Below are positions 46,472-56,328 of a DNA stretch of 64,000 nt, piece by piece. The notes under the pieces are model-generated. The model was not told where the DNA came from. It made no database searches and saw only the letters and a program-made list of their open reading frames with translations. A program made the position numbers and the translations under genes. This stretch comes from Aquincola tertiaricarbonis (GTDB taxonomy: Bacteria; Pseudomonadota; Gammaproteobacteria; Burkholderiales; Burkholderiaceae_C). Position 1 is the stretch's first letter. Each line of letters begins with the position of its first letter. The DNA is taken from NCBI RefSeq assembly GCF_023573145.1, contig NZ_CP097636.1, positions 2,852,001 to 2,916,000 on the forward strand, written 5' to 3'.

Positions 46472-46894
46472 TCAGTAAGCCAGCCACCGACCACAGATGA
46501 TGACCGCCAGCCACAACACCACTGATGTTGCGGTCTGCACGCGGGCCAGCGTATCCAGGCGTTGCAGACCCTCGCGCGAATGGAACCACAGCGCATTCAG
46601 CCCCGCCAGCATCACCAGACCCAGCTTGATGATGAACAGCCGATTCGCCAGGAGTTCCGCGGGCTGGCTGCCAAACATCAGCAACCCGCTGAGCAGCACC
46701 AGCCCGAAGCCGCCCGCCGTCAGGCCCAGGCTCAGCCGCGCCAGCGGCTGCACCGGCAGCGCGGCGCCGGCACCCCACACGCGCAAGTCCAGCAGCATCA
46801 ACGGGCCCAGCAGCATCGCGATGCCCAGGATGTGCACCACTTCCAGCGCCGGGTACAGCCACGCGTGCTCACCGATCCAGCTCAAGCCCTGCAC
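46472..46894 (-). CDS. DUF6644 family membrane protein
   Basis: A 140-residue protein with four hydrophobic helices. ALEVVHILGIAMLLGPLMLLDLRVWG at the N-terminus and NRLFIIKLGLVMLAGLNALWFH later match the DUF6644 family. Two tandem GTG codons begin the frame (46897 and 46894); the second has better spacing from GGAGG. Conserved histidines (VVHILG, LWFH) within helices hint at heme or quinone binding, as in small cytochrome b-like proteins, but this is speculative. It diverges from mpl across only 23 bases. Confidence 0.75.
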   Translation of the reverse strand: MQGLSWIGEHAWLYPALEVVHILGIAMLLGPLMLLDLRVWGAGAALPVQPLARLSLGLTAGGFGLVLLSGLLMFGSQPAELLANRLFIIKLGLVMLAGLNALWFHSREGLQRLDTLARVQTATSVVLWLAVIICGRWLAY

Positions 46895-46917
46895 CACCGC
46901 CTCCTAAAATCTTTGCC

Positions 46918-48273
46918 ATGCACATTCACATCCTCGGCATCTGCGGCACCTTCATGGGCGGCCTGGCCGCCCTGGCGCGCGAAGCGGGCCACCGCGTCAC
47001 CGGCTGCGACGCCAATGTCTACCCGCCGATGAGCGACCAGCTGCGCCAGCTGGGCATCGAGCTGATCGAAGGCTTCGACGCCAGCCAGCTGAAGCTGAAA
47101 CCCGACCTCTTCGTCATCGGTAACGTCGTCAGCCGCGGCAATGCGCTGATGGAAGCCATCCTGGACGCCGGCCTGCCCTACACCAGCGGCCCGCAATGGC
47201 TGGCCGAGCATGTGCTGCAGGGCCGCCATGTGCTGGCGGTGGCTGGCACCCACGGCAAGACCACCACCACGTCGATGCTGGCCTGGGTGCTGGAAGCCGC
47301 GGGCCTGAAGCCGGGCTTCCTGGTGGGCGGCGTGCCGCAGAACTTCGGCGTCTCGGCCCGATTGGGCGAAGGAGCACCCTTCGTCATCGAAGCCGACGAG
47401 TACGACACCGCCTTCTTCGACAAGCGCAGCAAGTTCGTGCACTACCGGCCCCGCACCGCGGTGCTGAACAACCTGGAGTTCGACCACGCCGACATCTTCG
47501 ACCGGCTGGAAGACATCGAGCGCCAGTTCCACCACCTGGTGCGCACCGTGCCCGCCAGCGGCCGGCTGGTGGTCAATGCGCGTGAGGCGGCGCTGCAGCG
47601 CGTGCTGGAACGCGGCTGCTGGAGCGAGACGGTGCGCTTCGGCGCCCCGCGTGAAGAGCCCGGCACGCTGCGCGCCCGCGGCGAGCCGCATGCCTTCGAC
47701 GTGCTGCGCGGCAGCCTGAAGATCGCCCGCGTGGAATGGCCGCTGCTGGGTGAGCACAACCAGCTCAATGCGCTGGCCGCCATCGCCGCGGCCGAGCATG
47801 TGGGCGTGGACCCCGAGGTGGCGGGCAAGGCGCTGGGCCGCTTCGAGAACGTGCGGCGCCGGCTGGAGCTGCGCGGCGAGGCCGGTGGCGTGAAGGTGTA
47901 CGACGACTTCGCGCACCATCCCACCGCCATCCGCACCACCGTCAACGGCCTGCGCCGCAAGGTGGGGCTGGCGCGCATCCTGACGGTGTTCGAGCCGCGC
48001 TCCAACACGATGAAGCTGGGCACGATGAAGGCGCAGCTGCCCTGGTCGCTGGAAGAGGCCGACCTGAGCTTCTGCCACGGCGGCGGCCTGGGCTGGGACG
48101 CGCGCGAAGCGCTGGCGCCGATGGGCGCGCAGGCCTCGGTGCACGACAACATCGACGCCCTGGTGGCCGCCGTGGTGCGCGCCGCCAAGCCGGGTGACCA
48201 TGTGCTGTGCATGAGCAATGGCGGCTTTGGCGGGGTGCACGACAAGCTGCTGAAGGCGCTGAACAAGGGCTAG
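46918..48273 (+). CDS. mpl: UDP-N-acetylmuramate:L-Ala-gamma-D-Glu-meso-DAP ligase
   Basis: A 451-residue Mur-ligase family enzyme that recycles cell-wall tripeptide by attaching it to UDP-MurNAc. It starts HIHILGICGTFMGGLAALAREAGHRVTGCD, has the ATP loop VAGTHGKTTTTSML, the YDTAFFDKRSKFVHYRP segment that distinguishes Mpl from MurC, and HPTAIRTTVNGLR at the end. It overlaps the convergent metalloprotease by 4 bases: CTAG provides a TAG stop on both strands. Confidence 0.96.
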   Translation: MHIHILGICGTFMGGLAALAREAGHRVTGCDANVYPPMSDQLRQLGIELIEGFDASQLKLKPDLFVIGNVVSRGNALMEAILDAGLPYTSGPQWLAEHVLQGRHVLAVAGTHGKTTTTSMLAWVLEAAGLKPGFLVGGVPQNFGVSARLGEGAPFVIEADEYDTAFFDKRSKFVHYRPRTAVLNNLEFDHADIFDRLEDIERQFHHLVRTVPASGRLVVNAREAALQRVLERGCWSETVRFGAPREEPGTLRARGEPHAFDVLRGSLKIARVEWPLLGEHNQLNALAAIAAAEHVGVDPEVAGKALGRFENVRRRLELRGEAGGVKVYDDFAHHPTAIRTTVNGLRRKVGLARILTVFEPRSNTMKLGTMKAQLPWSLEEADLSFCHGGGLGWDAREALAPMGAQASVHDNIDALVAAVVRAAKPGDHVLCMSNGGFGGVHDKLLKALNKG

Positions 48274-51065
48274 CCGCGCACCATCGTCGCCCGCAGCGCC
48301 TCGCTCAAGGTGCTCAGGCTTTCCTGCAGGTGAGCCCGGGTTTCGGGTGACAGGCCGGTGCGCCCCGCACTGGCCTTGAGCTGCGCCTGCAGCTCGGTGG
48401 CCTGCATGCGCACCAGGCTCATCGCGTCGGCCGGCAGGTCGCTGGTCTTGGTGAGCAGCGCCTGCACCCGCTTGAGGTGCTGGCGCTGCAGGTTGCGGCG
48501 CATGCCGTCGATCTCGCCGCCCTGCTTCAGCTCGCGCCAGATGCTGGACTGCAGCGTGCCGTACACCTCGTTGAGCGTCAGCGCGCCCGGGCGCTCGCGC
48601 GCGCTCAGGTAGGCCGGCAGGTCCAGCACCCGTTGCGCGGTGCCGGCGGTCATCAGGCGGTCCAGCGCCTGCGTCTGCAGGCCCAGCACCAGGGTCGGGA
48701 TGCTGACCGGCTGGCCCCGCTCCCACTCGTTGAAGTCGGGGCTCAGGCTGGCCAGGAACTCGGGGCGGAAGCGGAAGCTGTCCACGCTGAACACGTTGTC
48801 GGCCAGGAAGCGCAGCGCCTCACGCTGGCGGGCCGGGTCCACCGGCTTGTAGGTGGGCCGGCCGGTGGTGCCCGGCAGGTCGCGCTGCACCACCATGCCG
48901 CCCACGTACTTGGCCGTCAGCTGCGGAATGTCGCGCAGCTGGCGGAAGCCGCTGGCCAGCACCCGGCGTTCACGCTGCGGGTCGTCGCCCGGCCGCGCGC
49001 CACGGGCCTGCACCCGGTCCCACAACTCGCGCGACAGCGCAAAGCGCTTGCGGTACCACTCCAGCGGCTCGTTGCCCAGGTCGAAGCGGTTGGTGTAGGG
49101 GTCGATGCCACCGCCCGGGCCGGCATCGGCGTCGCTGTCATCGGCATAGGCCAGTTGCGGCTCGGTGCTGCGCGCAGCGATGCGGCCCAGCTCCTGCGGC
49201 TCCTGCTCGGCCGCAAACGGCTTGTAGGCGTACTCGATGGCCCAGTAGTCGTAGGCGCCCAGCGTGGGCGTGACGTAGTCGCCCTGACGTTCGTTGGCCA
49301 GCGCGATGTTGAAGGGCGTGTAGTCCATCACCGAGCTGACGACGCCATTGGCGGCGGTGTACGTCTTGTCCTGCAGCTGGTTGCGGTTGACGGTGGTGGA
49401 GGCCTTGAAGTTGTGCTTCAGGCCCAGGGTGTGACCCACCTCGTGCATGATCACGTCCTTCACATAGGCCTGCACCAGCGCCTCCACCTGCGGGCTGTCC
49501 GGTGCCAGGTCGGCGCGGGCTTCCAGCAGGTCGAAGGCGAAGGCGGCCTCGTCGGCGCTTTGCTCGGCAAAGTCGCAGAAGGCGTCGTGGCGGTGGCCCA
49601 GCGTGCCGCCCAGCGCCGTCAGCCGCGTCGGCATGCTGCCCAGGTCTTCACTGGCCACGCGGCGGGCGCCGCGAGCGAACACGTCGCTCATCGCGATGTC
49701 GGCGTCCAGAATCTCGCCGGTGCGCGGGTCGCGCACGCTGGGGCCGCGGGCAAAACCCACGTCGCTGCCGACGAACCAGCGGATGGACGCATGCGAGGCA
49801 TCCAGCGTGTCGAAATCGGCGTCGTCCGGCTGCTGCTTGACCACGATGGCGTTCTTGAAGCCGATGCGCTCGAAGGCCTTGTTCCACTCCAGCACGCCGG
49901 CTTCCACCGAGGCGCGGTAACGCTGCGGAATGTTGCGGTCCAGCCAGTAGGTGATGGGCTGCACCGGCTCGGACAGCGCGGCCGACGGGTCCTTCTTCTC
50001 GAGCCGCCAGCGGGCCACGTGGTGCACGCGCAGGTTGGGCTTCATCTCCAGCCCGTAGTCGGTGTATGCGTCGGTGAAGTGGCCCAGCCGCGGGTCGGCG
50101 GCGCGCGGGCGCATGGGCTGCTGCGGCAGCGCCTGCAGGCTGTACACCACGCCCACGAACAGGCTGCGCGGGTCGGGCGTGGTGGTGGGCGGCGTGGGCA
50201 CCGGCACCGGCGGGCGCACCAGCGGCGGCGCCGGGATGCGCGGCGTCACGAAGTGCAGGTTGGCGCTGAGCGTGGCGCTGCGGGCGTCCGAGCGCGCGCT
50301 CTCGAACCACGAGTTGCCGCGGTCCAGGCTGTAGGGCAGGCGGTAGGCGCTTTCCAGCAGCGTCGAATAGCTCACCATGTCCGACAGCAGGAAGCTGGCG
50401 TCCACCAGCACCGACTTGCGCTGCGGATGCTCGGCACTGGCCACCGGCGCGGCGCCCAGCAGGCTGTCGGAGAAGCTCTGGCGCACGGTGCGCGCCAGCG
50501 CCGGGTCGCCGGAGGCCACGAAGTCGGTGTTCTTGGCCACCAGCTGCACGGTGTTGCCGATGCGGCGCAGCTCCACCATCCAGCCGTTGCCCATCTGGCC
50601 GCCATACAGGCCACGCTCACCCACCGAGCTGCTGATGCCCGCGGTCAGCAGGAAAGGCTGGCCGAAGCGGTCGGCCGGCACCTCGATCCACACCTTCTCG
50701 TCCTTGCGCCAGATCGGAAAGTAACCGTCGTCCACCTTGGCATCGCGGATCACGTCGGCGAAGGGCCGGGGCGCGCCGGCTTCGGGCCGCGCGGCCGCCG
50801 CGCCCGGTGCCGCGCCCGACGTGGCGGCGGGGCCCGAGGCCCCGGCGGCGGGCGGCGTGGCCGCGCCAGGGGCAGCCGACGGCGCACCCGGGGCGCCCGC
50901 GGCAGCGGCCATGCTGGCGGCGCCCCCGCCTGCGGCAGCCGTCGGCGGCGTGGCCGCCGGTGCCGCACGCGGCGCGGTGGCCGGCTGCAGCGCGGCGCAG
51001 CCGGAAAGGATCAACAAGGCCGTGGCAACGGCGGTCAGGCGCAAGGGTTGGGGGGTCAGACGCAT
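48270..51065 (-). CDS. Zinc-dependent metalloprotease, lipoprotein
   Basis: A 931-residue predicted lipoprotein with lipobox LSGC near residue 23, followed by about 75 residues of Ala/Pro/Gly linker. DUF5117/DUF5118-like N-terminal regions lead to the catalytic motif HEVGHTLGLKHNF (near residue 560), with VMDYTPFN a little later as a Met-turn equivalent and a C-terminal helical part. The layout fits the large periplasmic or outer-membrane zinc metalloproteases common in Burkholderiales and Bacteroidetes. The substrate is unknown. ATG 51065 starts the signal peptide. Confidence 0.9.
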   Translation of the reverse strand: MRLTPQPLRLTAVATALLILSGCAALQPATAPRAAPAATPPTAAAGGGAASMAAAAGAPGAPSAAPGAATPPAAGASGPAATSGAAPGAAAARPEAGAPRPFADVIRDAKVDDGYFPIWRKDEKVWIEVPADRFGQPFLLTAGISSSVGERGLYGGQMGNGWMVELRRIGNTVQLVAKNTDFVASGDPALARTVRQSFSDSLLGAAPVASAEHPQRKSVLVDASFLLSDMVSYSTLLESAYRLPYSLDRGNSWFESARSDARSATLSANLHFVTPRIPAPPLVRPPVPVPTPPTTTPDPRSLFVGVVYSLQALPQQPMRPRAADPRLGHFTDAYTDYGLEMKPNLRVHHVARWRLEKKDPSAALSEPVQPITYWLDRNIPQRYRASVEAGVLEWNKAFERIGFKNAIVVKQQPDDADFDTLDASHASIRWFVGSDVGFARGPSVRDPRTGEILDADIAMSDVFARGARRVASEDLGSMPTRLTALGGTLGHRHDAFCDFAEQSADEAAFAFDLLEARADLAPDSPQVEALVQAYVKDVIMHEVGHTLGLKHNFKASTTVNRNQLQDKTYTAANGVVSSVMDYTPFNIALANERQGDYVTPTLGAYDYWAIEYAYKPFAAEQEPQELGRIAARSTEPQLAYADDSDADAGPGGGIDPYTNRFDLGNEPLEWYRKRFALSRELWDRVQARGARPGDDPQRERRVLASGFRQLRDIPQLTAKYVGGMVVQRDLPGTTGRPTYKPVDPARQREALRFLADNVFSVDSFRFRPEFLASLSPDFNEWERGQPVSIPTLVLGLQTQALDRLMTAGTAQRVLDLPAYLSARERPGALTLNEVYGTLQSSIWRELKQGGEIDGMRRNLQRQHLKRVQALLTKTSDLPADAMSLVRMQATELQAQLKASAGRTGLSPETRAHLQESLSTLSEALRATMVRG

Positions 51066-51156
51066 GTCGGCTTTCAACGGGGTCGAACAGCAAGGGCCGG
51101 ATGTTCCCACGCGGCGCAAGCCAGGGTTCAGATCACGCCGATAGACTGGGGCCACG

Positions 51157-51750
51157 ATGCACCGTTCCGCCCCCAGCCACCTGCTTTACCTGCACGGTTT
51201 CCGCTCTTCCCCGCGATCCTTCAAGGCGCAGCGCATGGCGGCCTGGATGCAGGCCCACCGACCCGACGTGACCTGGTGGTGCCCCCAACTGCCCCCCTCG
51301 CCGCAGGCGGCGATGCAACTCATCACGCAAGGCACTGCCGGCTGGCCGGTCGGGCGCATGGCGGTGGTGGGCAGCTCGCTGGGCGGCTTTTACGCCACTG
51401 CGGTGGCCGAGCGCAGCGGCTGCCCGGCGGTGCTGCTGAACCCGGCGGTCGACCCTGCGCGCGACCTGGCAAAGTACATCGGCGAGCAGACCGCCTTCCA
51501 CGACCCGGCGCAGCACTTCTATTTCCGGCCCGAGTTCATCGGCGAGTTGCAGGCCCTCACGGTGCCCGCCATCACCCGCCCCGAGCGTTATGCCGCCGTC
51601 ATCTGCAAGGGCGACGAAGTGCTGAGCTGGCAGGAGATGACCGGCCGCTACCCCGGCGCGCACATCCGGCTGCTGGAAGGCGGCGACCACGCGATCAGCG
51701 ATTTCGACGAGCACCTGCCCTTCGTGCTCGACTTTCTCCACCTCACCTGA
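51157..51750 (+). CDS. YqiA/YcfP family alpha/beta-hydrolase
   Basis: A 197-residue esterase-fold protein. [19 protein letters not shown] at the N-terminus, nucleophile elbow GSSLGGFYA, catalytic Asp in [11 protein letters not shown] and His in [10 protein letters not shown] match YqiA. Family enzymes hydrolyse short acyl or palmitoyl-CoA esters in vitro. It diverges from the metalloprotease and precedes the FabG-like gene by 7 bases, probably the first gene of a long plus-strand unit. Confidence 0.92.
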   Translation: MHRSAPSHLLYLHGFRSSPRSFKAQRMAAWMQAHRPDVTWWCPQLPPSPQAAMQLITQGTAGWPVGRMAVVGSSLGGFYATAVAERSGCPAVLLNPAVDPARDLAKYIGEQTAFHDPAQHFYFRPEFIGELQALTVPAITRPERYAAVICKGDEVLSWQEMTGRYPGAHIRLLEGGDHAISDFDEHLPFVLDFLHLT

Positions 51751-51757
51751 AGCAAGC

Positions 51758-52507
51758 ATGCGACTGAAAGACAAGATCTGCATCGTCACCGGCGCGGCCC
51801 AGGGCATCGGCCTGGCCACCGCCACGAAGTTCGCGGCCGAAGGCGCGACCGTCATCGTCTGCGACATCAAGCCCGCCGCGGTGGACAGCGCGGTGACGCA
51901 CTGCATCGAGCACACCGGCCGCGCCGGCTGCGCCGAAGGCCATGTGGTGGACGTGACCGACCGCGCGCAGGTCGATGCGATGGTGGCGGCGGTGAAAGCG
52001 CGCCATGGCCGCATCGACGTGCTGGTGAACAACGCCGGCATCACCAAGGACGCGCGGCTGGTGAAGATGACCGAGGCGCAGTTCGACGCGGTGATCGACG
52101 TCAACCTGCGCGGCGTGTTCCATTGCGCGCAGGCGGTGGCCGAGACCATGACGGCGCAGGGCGGCGGCGTGATCCTCAATGCCTCCAGCGTGGTGGGCAT
52201 TTACGGCAACTTTGGCCAGACCAACTATGCGGCCAGCAAGTTCGGTGTCATCGGCTTCACCAAGACCTGGAGCCGCGAGCTGGGCCCCAAGGGCGTGCGG
52301 GTGAATGCGGTGGCCCCGGGCTTCGTGGAAACGCCCATCCTCTCGACCATCCCCGACAAGGTGCTGCAGCAGATGCGTGAGCAGGTGCCGCTGCACCGGC
52401 TGGGCAAGCCGGAGGAGATCGCCAACGTGTACGCCTTCCTGGCCAGCGACGAGGCGAGCTACGTCAACGGTGCCGTGATCGAAGTGTCTGGCGGCATGAC
52501 CGTTTGA
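51758..52507 (+). CDS. 3-oxoacyl-ACP reductase-like short-chain dehydrogenase
   Basis: A 249-residue SDR with cofactor loop TGAAQGIG (residues 11-18), NNAG, catalytic Ser144 and YAASK with Tyr157 and Lys161, and PG(F)VETP. FabG-like in length and pattern; it would reduce a ketoacyl-ACP or related substrate with NADPH. It is not in a fab cluster, so it may be a second FabG with another role, such as acetoacetyl-CoA reduction. It lies between yqiA and the RNase II-like gene. Confidence 0.88.
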   Translation: MRLKDKICIVTGAAQGIGLATATKFAAEGATVIVCDIKPAAVDSAVTHCIEHTGRAGCAEGHVVDVTDRAQVDAMVAAVKARHGRIDVLVNNAGITKDARLVKMTEAQFDAVIDVNLRGVFHCAQAVAETMTAQGGGVILNASSVVGIYGNFGQTNYAASKFGVIGFTKTWSRELGPKGVRVNAVAPGFVETPILSTIPDKVLQQMREQVPLHRLGKPEEIANVYAFLASDEASYVNGAVIEVSGGMTV

Positions 52508-52550
52508 TGGGGCACCCGGTGCGTTGTCCAGGGGTGGGACAATCGGCCGG

Positions 52551-54608
52551 ATGTATGCACTGTTCGATGATTCCGGCAAGTTCCTGGCCGGCCGTGTGAT
52601 GTCCGAGGCCGAGAGCTCGATGCAGATCGAGCTCGACTCGGGCAAGCGCGTCAAGGTCAAGCTGGCCAATGTCCTGATGAAGTTCGACAAGCCCGGCCCG
52701 GCCGAGCTGATCGCCGCCGGCCAGCGCCTGGCGACCGAGATCGACCTGGACCTGGCCTGGGAATTCGCCCCCGAGGGCGAGTTCGGCTTTGCCGACCTGG
52801 CGCGCGACTACTTCGACGCCAAGGCCGGGCTGGAGCAGCAGGCCGCCGCCCTCTTCCGCCTCTATGAGGCGCCGCACTACTTCCGGCGCATGGGCAAGGG
52901 CGTGTTCAAAAAGGCGCCCGAAGAAACGGTGAAGGCGGCGCTGCTGGGCATCGAGCGCAAGAAGCAGCAGGCCGCGCAGATCGAGGCCTGGGCCACCGAG
53001 CTGGCGGCCGGCACCTGCCCGGCGCCGGTGCAGGAGCAGCTCTACAAGATCCTGTTCAAGCCCGACAAGAACGCGCCTGAATACAAGGCCGTGGTCGAGG
53101 CCGCCAAGCGCTCGCAGCGCGCGCCGCTGGACCTGCTGAAGGCGGCCGGTGCCATCCGCAGCCCTTACCAGTTCCACTGGAAGCGCTTCCTGTTCGAGCA
53201 GTTCCCGAAGGGCACGGGCTTTCCGGCGCTGCAGGCCCCGGCGATTGCCGAGCCGCTGCCGCTGGCGCCAGTGCAGGCCTTCTCGATCGACGATTCGCAG
53301 ACCACCGAGATCGACGATGCACTGTCGGTGCAGGGCCTGGGCACCGGCACCGTGGTGTTCGGCGTGCACATCGCCGCACCGGGCCTGGCCATCACGCCGG
53401 GCAGCGCCATCGACAAGGTGGCCGGCGAGCGCCTGTCCACCGTGTACATGCCGGGCTGGAAACTGACCATGCTGCCCGACGAGGTGGTGCAGCGCTACAC
53501 GCTGGCCGAAGGCCAGGACTGCCCGGCCGTGAGCCTGTACGTGACCATGGACGAGGCCACGCTGGAAGTGCGCGCCAGCGAAACCAAGCTGGAGCGCGTG
53601 CCCATCGCCGCCAACCTGCGCCACGACCAGCTGGACGATGTGGTGACCGAGGCCACCCTGACCGGTGAGGCGCAGGCCGGCTATGCCTTCGCGCCCGAGC
53701 TGGCCTTCGCCTTCCGCCTGGCGCGCCACCTGAAGGCGCAGCGCGAGGTGGTGCGCGGCAAGCCCGAGACCTTCAACCGCCCCGACTACAACTTCCGCCT
53801 GGAAGGCCACACCGCCGAGCCGCAGGGCGACGAGCGCGTGACCATCAGCACCCGCCGCCGCGGCGCGCCGCTGGACCTGATCGTGGCCGAAGCGATGATC
53901 CTGGCCAACAGCACCTGGGGCGGCTGGCTGGCCGAATGCGGCCTGCCCGGCATCTACCGCAGCCAGGCCAGCCTGGCGCCGGGCATCAAAGTGCGCATGG
54001 GCACCAAGGCACTGCCGCATGCCGGCATGGGCGTGGCGCAGTACACCTGGGCCACCTCGCCGCTGCGCCGGTACGTTGACCTGGTGAACCAGTGGCAGAT
54101 CATCGCCTGCGCCCGCCACGGCCGCACTGCCGCGCTGGCCGCGCCCTTCAAGCCCAAGGACGCGCAGCTGTTCTCCATCATCTCGGCCTTCGATGCGGCC
54201 TACGGCGCCTACAACGACTTCCAGCACGGCATCGAGCGCTACTGGACGCTGCGCTGGCTGGAGCAGAACGGCGTGACCGAACTGGACGCCGCGGTGATGA
54301 AGGACGGCCTGGTGCGGGCCGACACGCTGCCGCTGGTGTTCCGCGCCTCGGGCTGCGAGCAGCTGCCGCGCGGCGCCCATGTGCGCGTGCGCATCACCGG
54401 CATGGACCTGCTGACGCTGGACCTGCATGCGCAGCTGGTCACCCGACTGGACGATGCGGTGGCCGCAGTCGCCGGCGAGACCGAGGCCGAGGTGGACGAC
54501 GAGGTGCAGGAAGCCGCACCGCTGTCGCTGGCCATCGACCTGGGCGATGCCGGCGACGCGGCGGAGCCCGGCACCGCGCAGGAGGGTGCCGCCCCCGCGG
54601 CGGCCTGA
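52551..54608 (+). CDS. RNase II-family exoribonuclease
   Basis: A 685-residue RNB-domain protein. The N-terminal part (about 1-200) contains a FAPEGEFGFADLARDYFDA region in place of clear cold-shock domains; the RNB domain begins near residue 240 with SIDDSQTTEIDDALSV, the aspartates that hold the catalytic magnesium, followed by HIAAPGLAI, YMPGWKLTMLPDEVV and the end motif PLRRYVDLVNQWQI. It degrades RNA 3' to 5'. The tail is acidic and Ala-rich. The ATG at 52551 is preferred. Confidence 0.93.
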   Translation: MYALFDDSGKFLAGRVMSEAESSMQIELDSGKRVKVKLANVLMKFDKPGPAELIAAGQRLATEIDLDLAWEFAPEGEFGFADLARDYFDAKAGLEQQAAALFRLYEAPHYFRRMGKGVFKKAPEETVKAALLGIERKKQQAAQIEAWATELAAGTCPAPVQEQLYKILFKPDKNAPEYKAVVEAAKRSQRAPLDLLKAAGAIRSPYQFHWKRFLFEQFPKGTGFPALQAPAIAEPLPLAPVQAFSIDDSQTTEIDDALSVQGLGTGTVVFGVHIAAPGLAITPGSAIDKVAGERLSTVYMPGWKLTMLPDEVVQRYTLAEGQDCPAVSLYVTMDEATLEVRASETKLERVPIAANLRHDQLDDVVTEATLTGEAQAGYAFAPELAFAFRLARHLKAQREVVRGKPETFNRPDYNFRLEGHTAEPQGDERVTISTRRRGAPLDLIVAEAMILANSTWGGWLAECGLPGIYRSQASLAPGIKVRMGTKALPHAGMGVAQYTWATSPLRRYVDLVNQWQIIACARHGRTAALAAPFKPKDAQLFSIISAFDAAYGAYNDFQHGIERYWTLRWLEQNGVTELDAAVMKDGLVRADTLPLVFRASGCEQLPRGAHVRVRITGMDLLTLDLHAQLVTRLDDAVAAVAGETEAEVDDEVQEAAPLSLAIDLGDAGDAAEPGTAQEGAAPAAA

Positions 54609-54613
54609 AGATC

Positions 54614-55480
54614 ATGCTGCGCCGCTGGGGCACGCTGCATTGGGCGCTGGCCGCTTCGGTGGGCATGCATGCGGCGCTGCTGGGCGTGCAGGTGGCGGCG
54701 CCTGGCTTCGAGCTGCAACGGCTGGGCGAAGCGCCGCTGGAGGTGATCCTGGTCAACGCCCGCGGCAGCGAGCCACCGCGCCAGGCGCAGGCGCTGGCCC
54801 AGGCCGCGCTGGCCGGCGGCGGTGAAGCCGCGCAGGGCCGCGCCACCTCGCCACTGCCGCCGACGTTAGAGGTGCGCAGCGGCCAGGACACCGACAGCCA
54901 CCAGCGCCGCATCGAGCAGATGCAAAGCCAGCAGCAGCAACTGCTGGCCCAGGTGCGGCGCGAGCTGGCCATGCTGCCGCCGCCCGACCCGCAGCGCGAC
55001 AGCGGCGCCGCCGACGGCGATGCGCAGGAAGACAAGCGCCGCCAGATGCTGCGGCTGCTGGCCGAGATCGAAACCCGCATCAACCAGCAGAACGCCGAGC
55101 CGCGGCGCCGCTACGTCAGCCCCGCCACGCGCGAGGTGACCTATGCCACCTACTACGACCGGCTGCGCCGCCGCATCGAAGAACGCGGCACGCAGGACTT
55201 TCCGCGCTTCCAGGGCCGCAAGCTGTATGGCGAGCTGACGATGAACGTGACCGTGGACGCGCTGGGCCGTGTGGTGGAAGCCGAGGTGCTGAAGTCCTCG
55301 GGCAACCGCCACCTCGACCAGCGCGCCGTGGCCATCGTGCATGCAGCCGCCCCCTACGGCCGCTTCAACCATGCCATGCTCAGCGAGGCCGACCAGATCG
55401 TCGTCACCTCGCGCTTCCGCTTCACCCGCGACGACGGGCTGGAAACCACGCTCTCTGCCTCCGCTGCCCCCAGGAAATGA
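54614..55480 (+). CDS. TonB-family energy transducer protein
   Basis: A 288-residue protein with one N-terminal helix (HWALAASVGMHAALLGVQVA), a long glutamine-rich periplasmic coiled region, and a TonB C-terminal domain (KLYGELTMNVTVDALGRVVEAEVLKSSGNRHLDQRAVAIVHAAAPYGRF). Unlike classical TonB it has no long Pro-Lys spacer. It could couple the proton motive force to an outer-membrane receptor, although no exbB/exbD lies near. The start follows the RNase gene by 5 bases and its stop overlaps aroE. Confidence 0.85.
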   Translation: MLRRWGTLHWALAASVGMHAALLGVQVAAPGFELQRLGEAPLEVILVNARGSEPPRQAQALAQAALAGGGEAAQGRATSPLPPTLEVRSGQDTDSHQRRIEQMQSQQQQLLAQVRRELAMLPPPDPQRDSGAADGDAQEDKRRQMLRLLAEIETRINQQNAEPRRRYVSPATREVTYATYYDRLRRRIEERGTQDFPRFQGRKLYGELTMNVTVDALGRVVEAEVLKSSGNRHLDQRAVAIVHAAAPYGRFNHAMLSEADQIVVTSRFRFTRDDGLETTLSASAAPRK

Positions 55481-56328
55481 CCACCGATCTCTACGCCGTC
55501 ATCGGCAACCCGATCCAGCACAGCCAGTCGCCCTTCATCCACGCCGCCTTCGCGCAGCAGACCGGCCAGGCCCTGACCTATACCCGCGTGCTCAGCCCTT
55601 TCGACGGCTTTGCCGCCACGGTGGCCGACTTCGTGCGCCAGGGCGGCAAGGGCTGCAACATCACCGTGCCCTTCAAGCTGGAAGCCGTGGCCACGGCGGC
55701 GCGGGTGAGCGAACGCGCCGCGCTGGCCGGCGCCGCCAACGTGCTGGACCTGCGGCCCGACGGCTGGGTGGCGGACAACACCGACGGCATCGGCCTGGTG
55801 CGCGACATCGCCCACACCGGCACCGCCCTGGCCGGCAGCCGGGTGCTGCTGGTGGGCGCCGGTGGCGCGGCGGCCGGCGCGCTGGGCCCGCTGATCGAAG
55901 GCCGCCCGCGCGAGGTCGTGGTGGCCAACCGCACGCCGGCCAAGGCGCAGGCGCTGGTGGCGCGGCATGCCGCGCTGGCCGCGCAGCACGGCGTGGCGCT
56001 GCAGGCCTGCGGCCTGCAGGAGCCCGAAGGCGCCTTCGACATCGTGCTCAACAGCAGCGCCAGCAGCCTGCAGGGCGCCGAGATCCCGGCCCCGGCCTCG
56101 GCGCTGCGCCCGGGCACGCTGGCCATCGACCTGATGTACGGCCCGGCGGCCGAGCCGTTCCTGGCCTGGGCACGCGCCCATGGCGCACAGGCCCATGACG
56201 GCCTGGGCATGCTGGTGGAGCAGGCGGCCGAGGCCTTCTTCCTCTGGCGCGGCGTGCGCCCGCAGACCGAACCGGTGCGCGCCGCGCTGCGCGAGGCGCT
56301 GGCCGCCAAGGCCCGGCAGCAGGCATGA
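55477..56328 (+). CDS. aroE: Shikimate dehydrogenase
   Basis: A 283-residue NADPH enzyme reducing 3-dehydroshikimate. AVIGNPIQHSQSPFIHAAFA holds the shikimate-binding Ser residues, NITVPFK the catalytic lysine, ADNTDGIGLVRD the Asn/Asp pair, LLVGAGGAAAGALGP the nucleotide loop, and DGLGMLVEQAAEAFFLW the C-terminal motif. It overlaps both neighbours by 4 bases (ATGA), so it is translationally coupled to the TonB-like gene and mtgA. Confidence 0.97.
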   Translation: MTTDLYAVIGNPIQHSQSPFIHAAFAQQTGQALTYTRVLSPFDGFAATVADFVRQGGKGCNITVPFKLEAVATAARVSERAALAGAANVLDLRPDGWVADNTDGIGLVRDIAHTGTALAGSRVLLVGAGGAAAGALGPLIEGRPREVVVANRTPAKAQALVARHAALAAQHGVALQACGLQEPEGAFDIVLNSSASSLQGAEIPAPASALRPGTLAIDLMYGPAAEPFLAWARAHGAQAHDGLGMLVEQAAEAFFLWRGVRPQTEPVRAALREALAAKARQQA

